From an uncultured Alphaproteobacteria bacterium (GTDB taxonomy: Bacteria; Pseudomonadota; Alphaproteobacteria; UBA6615): a stretch of 64,000 nt of DNA. The position numbers and the translations under genes were made by a program. Below, piece after piece: positions 34,522 through 44,061 of the stretch. The stretch's first letter is position 1. Each line of letters opens with the position of its first letter. The stretch is from positions 372,001 through 436,000 of the forward strand of contig CALSNJ010000002.1 of assembly GCA_943787745.1 (NCBI GenBank). Direction: 5' to 3'. The notes below the pieces were generated by a model. That model was not told the origin of the DNA. It ran no database searches and saw only the letters and a list, made by a program, of their open reading frames with translations.

Positions 34522-34845
34522 ATGTCGAATACGCAGGGAATCCTGACCAATTTAGGCGATGAATCGCTCGACCCGACGCCCGTGCATGAAGCATTTGTCG
34601 TGTGCCTGAGCGGCGTTTGCCAAATGAGCGACGAAGCCCTCGACCAGGCACCCTCGCAGGAAGCATACGCATGTGTGATGCCTTGCTGGGTCAGTGACGA
34701 GCCTCTTGATCATGCACCAGCCAAATCAGCGCTGACATGTTGCATCTTCTCTTGCCGTGTTAGCGATGAATCGCTTGAGCCAACGACTGCTTTCGAAGCG
34801 CTTGCTTGCCGAAATGGTAGCTGCGGATTCTGTCGCGCGAGCTAG
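34522..34845 (+). CDS. Cysteine-rich protein of four tandem ~23-residue repeats
   Basis: A 107-residue product that is almost entirely four imperfect repeats starting at residues 12, 36, 58 and 81. Each begins with (S/G)DE(S/A/P)L(D/E), followed by Pro, then EA or SA, and ends in a cysteine cluster: C-x4-C, C-x3-C, CC-x3-C and C-x4-C-x2-C (ten Cys in all). There is no signal peptide or membrane segment. AAGGA lies upstream and a strong terminator follows, so it is monocistronic. I do not recognise the family. The repeated SDExLD segment resembles leader ends of some RiPP precursors but without Gly-Gly, so a multi-core peptide precursor or a metal-binding protein are both possible. Codon variation between repeats shows they are old and under coding constraint. 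Confidence 0.75.
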   Translation: MSNTQGILTNLGDESLDPTPVHEAFVVCLSGVCQMSDEALDQAPSQEAYACVMPCWVSDEPLDHAPAKSALTCCIFSCRVSDESLEPTTAFEALACRNGSCGFCRAS

Positions 34846-34894
34846 GAGATTTGTGCGGCACGTTAACGCGCCGCTGACCTAAGCCTTTTTGAGC

Positions 34895-34930
34895 GGGCCG
34901 ACGAGATATTTCGTCGGCCCGTTTTCTTTG
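34895..34930 (+). terminator. Rho-independent terminator after the cysteine-repeat gene
   Basis: Ten-base perfect stem GGGCCGACGA (34895-34904) and TCGTCGGCCC (34911-34920), loop GATATT, followed by GTTTTCTTTG. It lies 50 bases after the stop codon and isolates the gene from nnrDE. Confidence 0.92.
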
Positions 34931-35060
34931 TTTGGGGAACAAGCTGTGCGGTCGCCTCTCGAATGTCTGATCACTTTCGGCAGAGCACGAAACAATGACT
35001 TCGTTTTTTCTCTTGCCGAAAACTACATGCGCTTCGCGACGGGTTTGCTAGATTGGGGGC

Positions 35061-36578
35061 ATGACCACACGCTGGATCAAAAATTCTCTGGAACTCCTGA
35101 CCGTGTCTGAGATGTACCAGGCCGATTTAGGGGCTGCGACATTCGGTTTCTCGGGTCTGGAACTTATGGAACGGGCCGGTACGGCGATTGCGGATGCGGT
35201 GCAGCACCGCTGGGGCTTGAGGCCGGTGGCGATCCTGTGCGGACCGGGAAACAACGGTGGCGATGGTTTTGTCGCCGCACGGGCGTTGGCCGATCGCGGA
35301 TGTGTCGTGCGCCTTGGTCTGCTTGGTGACACTGCGGCGTTGCGTGGAGACGCTGAGGTGAATGCGCGGCGTTGGACAGGTGATGTTTACCCACTCACGC
35401 CTGATCTTCTCGATGGTGTTGAGGTCGTGGTTGATGCCTTGTTCGGGGCCGGGCTTGCGCGGGAGGTTGATGGGCCTGCGCGACGAATGGTCGATGAAAT
35501 CAACAAGCGAAAGATCGCCTGCCTTGCTGTCGATGTGCCCAGCGGCGTGCACGGAGACACCGGCGAGGTGCTTGGCGCGGCCCCGCAGGCTGATGTCACG
35601 GTGACGTTTTTCCGGCGCAAACCCGGGCATCTCCTGTATCCGGGGCGGGGTTTGTGTGGCGATGTTCGGGTCGCCGATATCGGTATTCCGGAGGATGTGC
35701 TGGAGGAGATCGACCCCGCAAACTTCTCGAACGGACCGCAGTTTTGGCGGGATGAATTTCCCATGCCATCGGCGCACAGCCACAAATACACCCGTGGGCA
35801 TGCGCTCGTATCTGGCGGGCGCGAACTGACAGGGGCAGCGCGACTTGCCGCCTATGCTGCGTTGCGCGTGGGGGCGGGGGTTGTTTCGATCGCAAGTCAT
35901 CCCGATGCGCTGGCGGTCTACCGGTCGGGTCGGCCCTCGATCATGGTGCACGCGGCAGTCGACATCCAGGCCTTCACCGATTTGCTGGACGACCCGCGTC
36001 TTGGCTCTGTTCTGGTGGGACCGGGGAATGGTGTCTCTGAGGAGACGCGCGCGCGAGTTCTTCATGCACTCCATGCATCGGCTGCCTGTGTCATCGATGC
36101 CGACGCCATTTCGGTTTTTGCCAATGATCCCCAGGTGCTTTTCGATGCGATTCAAGCCTGCGAATCGGATGTGGTCCTCACCCCGCATGAGGGTGAGTTT
36201 GGCCGTCTGTTTGATTCCACAGCTGTTGATTGCAGTGCCGGGCGGCTCACGCGCGCGAAAGCGGCCGCGAAGTTATCGGGTGCGGTTGTCATTCTGAAAG
36301 GGCCAGATACAGTGATTGCGGGACCTGATGGACGCGGGGTAATCAACAGCAATGCGCCCGCAGATCTTGCGACGGCGGGCAGTGGAGATGTCCTCGCAGG
36401 CCTGGTTCTTGGGCTTCTGGCGCAACAAATGAACGCCCTGGAAGCGTCGGCAGCTGCTGTCTGGCTCCATGGTGAGGCCGCAAACCGATTTGGTGCTGGT
36501 TTGATCGCTGATGACATCGCAGACACGCTTCCGCAGGTGCTTCAGGCACTACGGACCGCACTCAGCGTCGATTGCTGA
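35061..36578 (+). CDS. nnrDE: Bifunctional NAD(P)H-hydrate epimerase / dehydratase
   Basis: This 505-residue fusion repairs hydrated NADH and NADPH. The N-terminal epimerase (YjeF-N, ~1-215) shows FGFSGLELMERAGTAIAD, CGPGNNGGDGFVAARAL and VDVPSGVHGDTG. The C-terminal ADP/ATP-dependent dehydratase (ribokinase-like, ~230-500) has HKYTRGHALVSGG, VGPGNGVS, DADAISVF, LTPHEGEFGRLF and the terminal NAPADLATAGSGDVLAG. The length is normal for the bacterial fusion. It is monocistronic, between the upstream terminator and tRNA-Leu. Its usual bacterial symbol is nnr or yjeF. Confidence 0.95.
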   Translation: MTTRWIKNSLELLTVSEMYQADLGAATFGFSGLELMERAGTAIADAVQHRWGLRPVAILCGPGNNGGDGFVAARALADRGCVVRLGLLGDTAALRGDAEVNARRWTGDVYPLTPDLLDGVEVVVDALFGAGLAREVDGPARRMVDEINKRKIACLAVDVPSGVHGDTGEVLGAAPQADVTVTFFRRKPGHLLYPGRGLCGDVRVADIGIPEDVLEEIDPANFSNGPQFWRDEFPMPSAHSHKYTRGHALVSGGRELTGAARLAAYAALRVGAGVVSIASHPDALAVYRSGRPSIMVHAAVDIQAFTDLLDDPRLGSVLVGPGNGVSEETRARVLHALHASAACVIDADAISVFANDPQVLFDAIQACESDVVLTPHEGEFGRLFDSTAVDCSAGRLTRAKAAAKLSGAVVILKGPDTVIAGPDGRGVINSNAPADLATAGSGDVLAGLVLGLLAQQMNALEASAAAVWLHGEAANRFGAGLIADDIADTLPQVLQALRTALSVDC

Positions 36579-36699
36579 GGTTTTTGCGCTGCTTGAGCCG
36601 TTTACTCCGCAAACATGATGGTATAGGACAACCGCCGTCCGGGCGGGTTGATGCCTGGGGTGCGCAGTGCGTGCAATCTCATCATTGGTAATTGCGTAC

Positions 36700-36786
36700 G
36701 CGGGCGTGGCGGAACTGGTAGACGCGCCAGGTTTAGGTCCTGGTGACTGAAAAGTCGTGGGGGTTCAAGTCCCTTCGCCCGCACCA
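36700..36786 (+). tRNA. tRNA-Leu (TAG)
   Basis: A class II tRNA with acceptor GCGGGCG/CGCCCGC, D-arm GGCGGAACTGGTAGACGC, anticodon stem CCAGG/CCTGG with loop TTTAGGT (anticodon TAG), a long variable arm, T-arm GGGGGTTCAAGTCCCTT, discriminator A and encoded CCA. It lies about 110 bases upstream of tig. Confidence 0.97.
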
Positions 36787-36897
36787 TTTCGTCCGACACG
36801 TCGGTACGGAGCAGTAAAAGAATATCGGGTAACCGGCATGAGCTATGCTGGATGCCCATTTGAATTGAAACACAGACAGCAAAAATCGGACCCGGAA

Positions 36898-38421
36898 ATG
36901 GACGTCGTCGAAACCAAAAATGAAGGCCTTGTCCGCGACTATAAAGTTACGGTCGCGGCAGATGATATTGAAAAGCGCGTGGACGAGCGCCTGGCGGAAG
37001 TCGGGAAAACGGTTCGCATTCCGGGTTTTCGCCCAGGAAAGGTGCCGCTGAAGGTTCTCAAGCAGCGCTTTGGCGGCTCGGTGATGGGCGAAGTCCTTGA
37101 GGCTACGGTTCAGGATACCTCCCGTGATGTGATGACCGATCATGGATTGCGCCCGGCGGGCCAGCCGAAGATCGAAATTGTGTCTTTTGACGAAGGCAAA
37201 GATCTTGAGTTCGATCTCTCCATCGAAATCCTTCCCGAAATTGGTGATCTGGGTCTGGCCGGTATCGAGCTTGAGCGTATCAAGGTTGTGCCCACGGATG
37301 CGGAAATCGATGATGCGATTGCCCGTATTGTGCAGCAAAACCGTGAGACCAAGGCGATCGAAACGCCACGTCCCGTCGAGAAGGGTGACGTTGTGGTCAT
37401 CGATTTTGAAGGCAAGATCGACGATATTGCCTTTGAAGGCGGAGCGGGCACCGGAATTCGTCTGGAGGTTGGCTCTGATCAGTTTATTCCTGGTTTTGAA
37501 GACCAGCTCGTTGGTGCGGAAATCGGCAAGCAGCTCGACGTGAAGGTGTCATTTCCGGACGACTACAATGTTGATGATCTGGCCGGCAAGGAAGCTGTCT
37601 TTGACTGCACGGTGCAGGAAATCCACGAAGGTGTGGATGTTGCTGTGGATGACGAGTTTGCCAAGTCACTTGGCATGGAAGATCTCGGCACGCTCAAAGT
37701 TGCCGTCAGTGAGCAGCTTGGTCAGGAATACAATCGCCTGACCCGTGAACGTACCAAACGGCAGTTGCTCGACAAGCTTGCGGAGGGGCACGACTTCGAT
37801 GTGCCGCCACGGATGGCTGATGACGAGTTCGATCAGATATGGAAGCAGATCGAACAGGCCAAAGAGCAGGACCAGCTCGATGAGGAAGATAAGTCCAAAT
37901 CCGATGATGAGCTGCAGTCGACCTATCGCGAGATTGCGGCACGCCGCGTACGTTTGGGCCTGATCTTGTCCCATGTGGGCGAGAGCAATGAACTGACGGT
38001 CTCACAGGAAGAAGTGAACCGTGCGATCATGGAGCAGGCGCGGCAGATGCCGGGTCAGGAGCAGATGGTCATCGATTTCTATCGTGACAATCCGCAGGCC
38101 AGTGCGTCTCTGCAGGCCCCTATTTTCGAAGACAAGGTGGTCGACTTTATCCTTGAACTCGCAACTGTGACCGAACGTGAGATGTCACCTGAAGAGTTGA
38201 ACAAGGAAATCGAAGCCGAGACAGCGGCAGCTGACGCCAAGTCGAGCGATAAGAAGCCAGCCAAGAAAAAGGCTGCTGCCAAGAAAGCGCCGGCCAAGAA
38301 GGATGCGGCGGACAAAAAGCCCGCAGCCAAGAAGGCCGCTGCGAAGAAACCCGCCGCCAAAAAGCCGGCTGCAAAAAAGCCAGCCGCGAAGAAAGATGAC
38401 GCCAAAGGAAAAGACGCTTAG
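36898..38421 (+). CDS. tig: Trigger factor with a lysine/alanine-rich C-terminal tail
   Basis: Trigger factor is the ribosome-bound chaperone and peptidyl-prolyl isomerase that meets nascent chains. The ribosome-binding domain shows the signature GFRPGKVPLKVLKQRFG (~residues 43-59); the FKBP-type PPIase follows (GDVVVIDFEGKIDD to about 245), then the helical C-domain. The last ~50 residues are an (A/P)AKK-type basic tail resembling histone H1, beyond the usual end of the protein. The frame is open to 36757, but that would read into tRNA-Leu; MDVVETKNEGLVRDYKV at 36898 is the family start. It leads the tig-clpP-clpX-lon group of protein quality-control genes. Confidence 0.96.
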   Translation: MDVVETKNEGLVRDYKVTVAADDIEKRVDERLAEVGKTVRIPGFRPGKVPLKVLKQRFGGSVMGEVLEATVQDTSRDVMTDHGLRPAGQPKIEIVSFDEGKDLEFDLSIEILPEIGDLGLAGIELERIKVVPTDAEIDDAIARIVQQNRETKAIETPRPVEKGDVVVIDFEGKIDDIAFEGGAGTGIRLEVGSDQFIPGFEDQLVGAEIGKQLDVKVSFPDDYNVDDLAGKEAVFDCTVQEIHEGVDVAVDDEFAKSLGMEDLGTLKVAVSEQLGQEYNRLTRERTKRQLLDKLAEGHDFDVPPRMADDEFDQIWKQIEQAKEQDQLDEEDKSKSDDELQSTYREIAARRVRLGLILSHVGESNELTVSQEEVNRAIMEQARQMPGQEQMVIDFYRDNPQASASLQAPIFEDKVVDFILELATVTEREMSPEELNKEIEAETAAADAKSSDKKPAKKKAAAKKAPAKKDAADKKPAAKKAAAKKPAAKKPAAKKPAAKKDDAKGKDA

Positions 38422-38535
38422 CCAAGACGTCACGTCGTGGTCTTGCACGGACTCGCTTTGAGCCTATTTGTTAGCAAGACACGGCCTTGGCCGTATTTCC
38501 GAAAGCCCGACCCGAGTACGGAGTAACCGAAGAAA

Positions 38536-39174
38536 ATGCTGATCGACGATACACCGCGCATGAATTCGCTTGTCCCTATGGTCGTCGAACAGACGAACCG
38601 TGGCGAGCGGGCTTATGACATCTATTCGCGCCTTCTCAAGGAGCGTATTATTTTTCTGACCGGTCCGGTTGGCGATGAAGTGGCGAGCGTAATCTGTGCG
38701 CAGTTGCTGTTCCTTGAAGCCGAGAACCCGAACAAGGACATCAGCTTCTACATCAACTCACCGGGTGGCGTCGTAACATCGGGCCTCTCGATCTACGACA
38801 CGATGCAATACATCCGACCCGATGTTTCGACGCTTTGTGTGGGGCAGGCGGCTTCGATGGGGTCGCTCTTGCTGGCTGGTGGTGCCAAGGGTAAGCGATT
38901 TGCATTGCCGAACGCGCGCATCATGGTGCATCAGCCCTCTGGTGGTTTTCAGGGACAGGCGACGGATATTGAAATCCACGCACAGGAAATTCTGAAAATC
39001 AGAGCGCGACTGAATGAGATTTATGCCGAGCATACAGGGCAGCCGGTCGAGAAGATCGCCGACGCTCTCGAGCGAGACAAGTTCTACACAGCTCAGGAAG
39101 CGCAGGCTTTTGGGCTGATTGACGAAGTCGTTGAAAAGCGTCCGGCACTGGACGAAGGCGACGAGAGCAAGTAG
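38536..39174 (+). CDS. clpP: ATP-dependent Clp protease proteolytic subunit
   Basis: A 212-residue serine peptidase that forms the 14-mer ClpP barrel and is fed by ClpX or ClpA. The catalytic triad is visible: Ser107 in GQAASMGS, His132 in IMVHQPSGG and Asp181 in ALERDKF. The substrate-binding strand [18 protein letters not shown] is intact, as is the N-terminal pro-region. The gene stands 114 bases after tig and 152 bases before clpX, the usual alphaproteobacterial order. The product should degrade SsrA-tagged and regulatory proteins. Confidence 0.98.
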   Translation: MLIDDTPRMNSLVPMVVEQTNRGERAYDIYSRLLKERIIFLTGPVGDEVASVICAQLLFLEAENPNKDISFYINSPGGVVTSGLSIYDTMQYIRPDVSTLCVGQAASMGSLLLAGGAKGKRFALPNARIMVHQPSGGFQGQATDIEIHAQEILKIRARLNEIYAEHTGQPVEKIADALERDKFYTAQEAQAFGLIDEVVEKRPALDEGDESK

Positions 39175-39326
39175 TCCTGAAGGTCAAATTCGAGAATTTT
39201 TCGGGTTTGGCTTTTAACTAATTATTGATCGCTGGCCATTAGCTATTGTTCAATCGTATCTGTTAGTGATTCGCCCCGGTCCGGGCAGTTGTCAGACGTA
39301 ACGCCCCAGCACGGGACAAAAGGTAT

Positions 39327-40596
39327 ATGAGCAAGTCCGGTAACGGTGATTCCAAGAACACCCTCTATTGCTCCTTTTGCGGCAAAAGCCAGCATGAGGT
39401 CCGCAAACTGATTGCAGGTCCGACCGTATTCATCTGTGATGAATGCGTTGAACTGTGCATGGACATCATTCGCGAAGAGCACAAGTCGACACTTGTGAAG
39501 TCGCGTGATGGCGTTCCGACACCAAAGGAAATCTGCGAAGTTCTTGATGATTATGTGATCGGGCAGGGACGGGCCAAGAAGGTCCTCTCCGTTGCGGTTC
39601 ACAATCACTACAAACGTTTGAGCACCGGTGGTCCCAAAGGCAATGAAGTTGAAATTGCCAAATCGAACATCCTGCTCGTCGGTCCGACTGGTTGCGGCAA
39701 GACATTGCTGGCGCAGACGCTTGCGCGCATTCTCGATGTGCCGTTCACCATGGCAGATGCCACGACGCTAACCGAAGCCGGTTATGTCGGTGAGGATGTT
39801 GAGAATATCATTCTGAAACTCCTGCAGTCGGCCGATTACAATGTCGAACGCGCACAGCGCGGCATCGTTTATATCGATGAGGTCGACAAGATCAGCCGCA
39901 AATCCGACAACCCCTCCATCACGCGTGATGTGTCGGGTGAGGGTGTGCAGCAGGCGTTGTTGAAGATCATGGAAGGCACTGTTGCTTCGGTGCCGCCGCA
40001 AGGTGGTCGCAAGCATCCGCAGCAGGAATTCCTTCAGGTGGACACGACAAACATTCTGTTCATTGTTGGCGGTGCCTTTGCTGGTTTGGACAGGATTATC
40101 TCCAGTCGCGGGAAGGAAACCGCGATCGGTTTCGGTGCCGATGTCCAGAGCCCTGATGATCGCCTGACCGGAGAAATTCTCAGTGAAGTCGAGCCAGAGG
40201 ATCTCCTGAAGTTTGGTCTTATTCCGGAATTCGTTGGTCGTCTGCCGGTAATCGCAACGTTGGGTGATCTTGATGAAGACGCCCTGGTTCAGATTTTGAC
40301 CCAGCCAAAGAACGCGCTGATCAAGCAGTATCAGCGTCTGTTTGATATGGAAGGTGTCGAGCTGACCTTTGCGGAAGACTCTCTCATGGCAATCGCCAAG
40401 AAGGCGATTGCGCGCAAGACAGGTGCTCGTGGGCTTGCGTTCGATCATGGAAAACATTCTTCTCGACACCATGTTTGACCTGCCCGGAATGGACGGTGTC
40501 GAAGAGGTCGTGATCAATGGCGAAGTCGTTGAAGGCAACGCGGCTCCGCTTCACATCTACGCGGACAAGCGCGAAGATGTTGGGACCAGCGCCTGA
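39327..40596 (+). pseudogene. clpX: ClpX AAA+ unfoldase, interrupted by a one-base insertion
   Basis: ClpX unfolds substrates and threads them into ClpP. The zinc-binding domain (Cys residues in YCSFCGKSQ and [10 protein letters not shown]), Walker A GPTGCGKT, Walker [20 protein letters not shown] pore loop and sensor regions are intact. At codon 371 an extra G (about 40437, GGGCTTGCGTTCG) shifts the frame, giving a premature end at 40478. Removing one base restores [17 protein letters not shown] and the normal C-terminus up to 40596 (422 residues, standard length). Because ClpX is so conserved and the tail remains perfect in the other frame, a sequencing or assembly error is more likely than real loss. 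Confidence 0.92.
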
Positions 40597-40635
40597 CCCC
40601 ATACTTCATCTTGTGGTTAACTTGCCTGAAGACAG

Positions 40636-40664
40636 CTTGATTTTCGGGTCGAGACGTCCCAATT
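40636..40664 (+). promoter_or_regulatory. Possible heat-shock (sigma-32) promoter of lon
   Basis: CTTG (40636-40639) is separated by 18 bases from CCCAATT (40658-40664), loosely matching the alphaproteobacterial RpoH pattern of CTTG followed by a C-rich/AT -10. It is 114 bases before the lon start. lon is normally in the RpoH regulon, but the match is weak. Confidence 0.3.
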
Positions 40665-40777
40665 ATTGGGTTGTGGCGTGATTCTCGCGTCTGTCCTTTG
40701 CCTCCTACCCTGTAAACCCGTCTTCAAGGATTTACGGTTAACTTCCCTGCATTGATATCGCCAAGCCGGACTCAAAT

Positions 40778-43192
40778 ATGACTGACACTTCCAAAGGTAC
40801 TTTGTTTCCCGTTCTGCCGTTGCGCGACATTGTCGTGTTTCCGCACATGATCGTGCCGCTTTTCGTCGGTCGCGAGAAATCCGTGCGTGCGCTCGAGGAC
40901 GTGATGCAGGACGACAAGCAAATCCTGCTTGTAACGCAGAAAGATGCTGGTCAGGACGACCCGGGACCCGAAGACCTTTATACGGTCGGGACAATCGGGA
41001 CGATCCTGCAGCTGCTCAAACTGCCCGACGGAACGGTGAAGGTTCTCGTTGAAGGCGGCGAGCGTGCGACCGTTATGGATTTCACGGACAAGGAAGAATT
41101 CTTCCAGGCGCATGCAGAGATGATCGTGGAAGAGGACGCTGATGAAAGCGAAACCGAAGCGCTGTCGCGTTCGGTGGTGACCCAGTTCGAGCAGTACATC
41201 AAGCTCAACAGGAAGGTGCCGCCTGAGGTTCTTGTGTCGATCAACCAGATCGAGGAGCCGAGTAAGCTGGCCGACACGGTCGCGTCCCACCTTTCGCTCA
41301 AGATTCCCGAGAAACAGGAGCTGCTCGAAGCAGACACTGTTCAGAAGCGTTTGGAGAAGATCTATAGCTTCATGGAAGGCGAGATCGGCGTTCTTCAGGT
41401 CGAAAAACGCATCCGCTCCCGGGTCAAGCGCCAGATGGAGAAGACCCAGCGCGAGTACTATCTGAACGAACAGCTCAAGGCGATCCAGAAGGAACTCGGT
41501 GAGACCGAAGACGGCCGCGACGAACTTCAGGAACTTGAAGACAAGATCAAGAAGACCAAGCTTCACAAGGAAGCACGCGAAAAGGCCAATCAGGAGCTCA
41601 AGAAGCTTCGGAATATGAGCCCAATGTCGGCAGAAGCGACGGTGGTTCGGAACTATCTCGACTGGATCCTGGCGATCCCGTGGAAAAAACGTTCCCGCGT
41701 GAAGAAAGACATTGTTGAGGCGCATGCCATTCTCGATGCCGACCATTACGGGCTCGACAAGGTGAAGGAACGCATCACCGAGTATCTGGCGGTGCAGCAG
41801 CGTATGCAGAAGATCAAGGGGCCGATCCTTTGCCTCGTTGGTCCTCCGGGTGTTGGCAAGACCTCGCTTGGCAAGTCTGTGGCGCGTGCCACCGGGCGCA
41901 AATTCGTGCGCATGTCACTGGGTGGCGTTCGAGACGAGGCAGAAATTCGTGGCCACCGGCGGACTTATATCGGCTCCATGCCGGGCAAGGTCCTTCAGGG
42001 CATGAAGAAGGCCGGGACATCCAATCCGCTCTTCCTGTTCGACGAAATCGACAAGCTGGGCGCTGACTACCGTGGTGATCCGTCTTCAGCACTGCTGGAG
42101 GTTCTCGACCCAGAGCAAAACAGCACCTTCCAGGACCACTATCTGGAAGTTGATTACGACCTTTCCGACGTGATGTTCGTGTGCACAGCCAACAGCATGC
42201 GTATGCCGCAGCCGTTGCTCGATCGTATGGAGATCATCCGTATCCCCGGATATACCGAGGATGAGAAGATCGAAATCGCCAAACGTCATTTGATTGCCAA
42301 ACAGGTGTCAGAGAACGGCCTTAAGGATTCTGAATGGTCCATCTCGGATGCCGCGCTTCATGACCTGATCCGCTACTACACCCGGGAAGCCGGGGTTCGT
42401 GGTCTGGAACGCGAAATCGCGAATCTGGCGCGTAAGGCCGTCAAGGAGATTGAGGTCGAAGCTGACGTCGATTCCGTGAAGGTCACGGTCAAGAATCTCG
42501 ACAAGTATGCCGGGATCCGGAAGTTCCGCTTCGGCGAAACAGAGGAAGAGGACATGATCGGCGTTGTGACCGGTCTTGCCTGGACTGAAGTGGGCGGCGA
42601 ATTGCTGACGATTGAAGGCATTCTGGTACCCGGTAAGGGCAAAATGTCGATTACCGGCAAGCTCGGCGAGGTCATGCAGGAATCAGTTCAGGCCGCAAAC
42701 GCTTATGTGCGCGCACGTGCGGTTGATTTCGGGATTGAGCCCCCCTTGTTTGAGCGGCGCGATATTCACATTCATGTCCCTGAAGGTGCCGTGCCGAAGG
42801 ACGGCCCGTCAGCTGGCGTTGGCATGATTACATGCATGGTTTCGGTACTCACTCAGAATCCCATCCGCAAGGATGTGGCGATGACGGGTGAAATAACACT
42901 GCGTGGCCGGGTTCTGCCGATTGGTGGTCTCAAGGAGAAGCTTCTTGCGGCATTGCGCGGTGGTGTGAAGACCGTGATTATCCCGAAGGAGAATGAAAAG
43001 GACCTGGCGGATATTCCGGATAATGTGAAAAAGGGCCTTACAATTTATCCGGTTGCGACCGTGGATGAGGTCCTGCAGCACGCGTTGACGCAGCCCCTTG
43101 TCCCGATCGAGTGGGACGAGGCTGCACACGACTCGGCGCGCGTTTCAGGCACCGAAGACGGGTCGGAAGGCTCCGGTGTGGTCCGACATTAG
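40778..43192 (+). CDS. lon: ATP-dependent protease Lon (LonA)
   Basis: An 804-residue LonA protease, standard length. The N-terminal substrate domain ([24 protein letters not shown]) and coiled-coil segment are followed by the AAA+ module with Walker [14 protein letters not shown] and Walker [14 protein letters not shown], then the protease domain with Ser678 in KDGPSAGVG and Lys721 in GLKEKLLAA. It degrades misfolded and regulatory proteins in the cytoplasm. It follows clpX by about 180 bases, a gap that may contain its own promoter, and is followed by hupB. Confidence 0.98.
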   Translation: MTDTSKGTLFPVLPLRDIVVFPHMIVPLFVGREKSVRALEDVMQDDKQILLVTQKDAGQDDPGPEDLYTVGTIGTILQLLKLPDGTVKVLVEGGERATVMDFTDKEEFFQAHAEMIVEEDADESETEALSRSVVTQFEQYIKLNRKVPPEVLVSINQIEEPSKLADTVASHLSLKIPEKQELLEADTVQKRLEKIYSFMEGEIGVLQVEKRIRSRVKRQMEKTQREYYLNEQLKAIQKELGETEDGRDELQELEDKIKKTKLHKEAREKANQELKKLRNMSPMSAEATVVRNYLDWILAIPWKKRSRVKKDIVEAHAILDADHYGLDKVKERITEYLAVQQRMQKIKGPILCLVGPPGVGKTSLGKSVARATGRKFVRMSLGGVRDEAEIRGHRRTYIGSMPGKVLQGMKKAGTSNPLFLFDEIDKLGADYRGDPSSALLEVLDPEQNSTFQDHYLEVDYDLSDVMFVCTANSMRMPQPLLDRMEIIRIPGYTEDEKIEIAKRHLIAKQVSENGLKDSEWSISDAALHDLIRYYTREAGVRGLEREIANLARKAVKEIEVEADVDSVKVTVKNLDKYAGIRKFRFGETEEEDMIGVVTGLAWTEVGGELLTIEGILVPGKGKMSITGKLGEVMQESVQAANAYVRARAVDFGIEPPLFERRDIHIHVPEGAVPKDGPSAGVGMITCMVSVLTQNPIRKDVAMTGEITLRGRVLPIGGLKEKLLAALRGGVKTVIIPKENEKDLADIPDNVKKGLTIYPVATVDEVLQHALTQPLVPIEWDEAAHDSARVSGTEDGSEGSGVVRH

Positions 43193-43370
43193 GGTTGACG
43201 GCGAAACAAGTCCGATTCGTTCGGTCTAAATTGCCGAAAACCCCGGAAACCCGGGCCGTTTTGATTGACGGCTCGGAATCCTCCCACATACAGTCCCCCT
43301 ACAGTTTGGTTTCGGGCGTAACGCCCAAGACAAGTTAATCCACCGAACCAACCCAAGAAGGGGGTCCAAC

Positions 43371-43643
43371 GTGAACAAGAACGATCTCATTGCAGCCGTG
43401 GCTGATTCCGCCGAACTTTCCAAGGCCGACGCCGGCAAGGCCGTAGATAGTGTTCTCGAAAACATTACCGGTGCTCTGAAGGGCGGCAACGAAGTTCGTC
43501 TCGTCGGCTTCGGCACTTTCTCTGTCGCACAGCGCAAGGCAACCACGGGTCGTAACCCACAGACCGGCGCTACGATCCAGATCCCGGCATCCAAGCAGCC
43601 GAAGTTCAAGGCTGGTAAAGCGCTCAAGGACTCGGTCAACTAG
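43371..43643 (+). CDS. hupB: DNA-binding protein HU
   Basis: A 90-residue HU-type histone-like protein. The DNA-binding arm GRNPQTGATIQIPASKQPKFKAGKALKD carries the conserved Arg and intercalating Pro; the N-terminal helices MNKNDLIAAVADSAELSK form the dimer body. It begins with GTG (AAGGGGG upstream) and is monocistronic. Its place after lon is typical of proteobacteria. HU compacts and bends DNA and helps replication initiation. The intergenic 178 bases upstream probably hold its own promoter. Confidence 0.97.
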   Translation: MNKNDLIAAVADSAELSKADAGKAVDSVLENITGALKGGNEVRLVGFGTFSVAQRKATTGRNPQTGATIQIPASKQPKFKAGKALKDSVN

Positions 43644-43667
43644 ACCCATCCAAATCGCAGTACGTTC

Positions 43668-43707
43668 GGGCCGGCTCCATGTTGTGAAGCCGGCCCGTTT
43701 CGTTTTT
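43668..43707 (+). terminator. Rho-independent terminator of hupB
   Basis: GGGCCGGCT (43668-43676) pairs with AGCCGGCCC (43688-43696), loop of eleven, followed by GTTTCGTTTTT. It lies 25 bases after the hupB stop. Confidence 0.9.
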
Positions 43708-43769
43708 GGGGGGCTATATCTCAGTAGGGCTGGCACTTGGCCCGTCATATGGGATAGAACGCCCCTGAA

Positions 43770-43845
43770 GGGCGGTTAGCTCAGCTGGCAGAGCATCTCG
43801 TTTACACCGAGAGGGTCGGCGGTTCGATCCCGTCACCGCCCACCA
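43770..43845 (+). tRNA. tRNA-Val (TAC)
   Basis: Complete cloverleaf: acceptor GGGCGGT/ACCGCCC, D-arm AGCTCAGCTGGCAGAGC, anticodon stem TCTCG/CGAGA with loop TTTACAC (anticodon TAC), T-arm CGGCGGTTCGATCCCGTC, discriminator A and encoded CCA at the end. Confidence 0.97.
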
Positions 43846-44061
43846 TTTCCTTGTGATCTCGTATTGGCCGAAACCACCGCCGCCACCCGGCGGGATGGAT
43901 GTGTGCCGCGCCTAGGGTTGTTGTTGTTTCAGGGGCGAGAGATCGTTGGGAGCAATGTCGACAACTTTCCCTGAGGCTTGCCACAGTAGGATCAAGAACT
44001 TATCTATTTCGGAACTGATCAATGGGTCCTGCGCGCCCGACAGCAACGAAAAGGTGTGACG

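Noticed and set aside
38536-40596. Programmed frameshift in clpX
   Set aside because: No slippery heptamer or downstream stimulatory structure was seen, and the expected product is the restored single protein, so an error is more likely.
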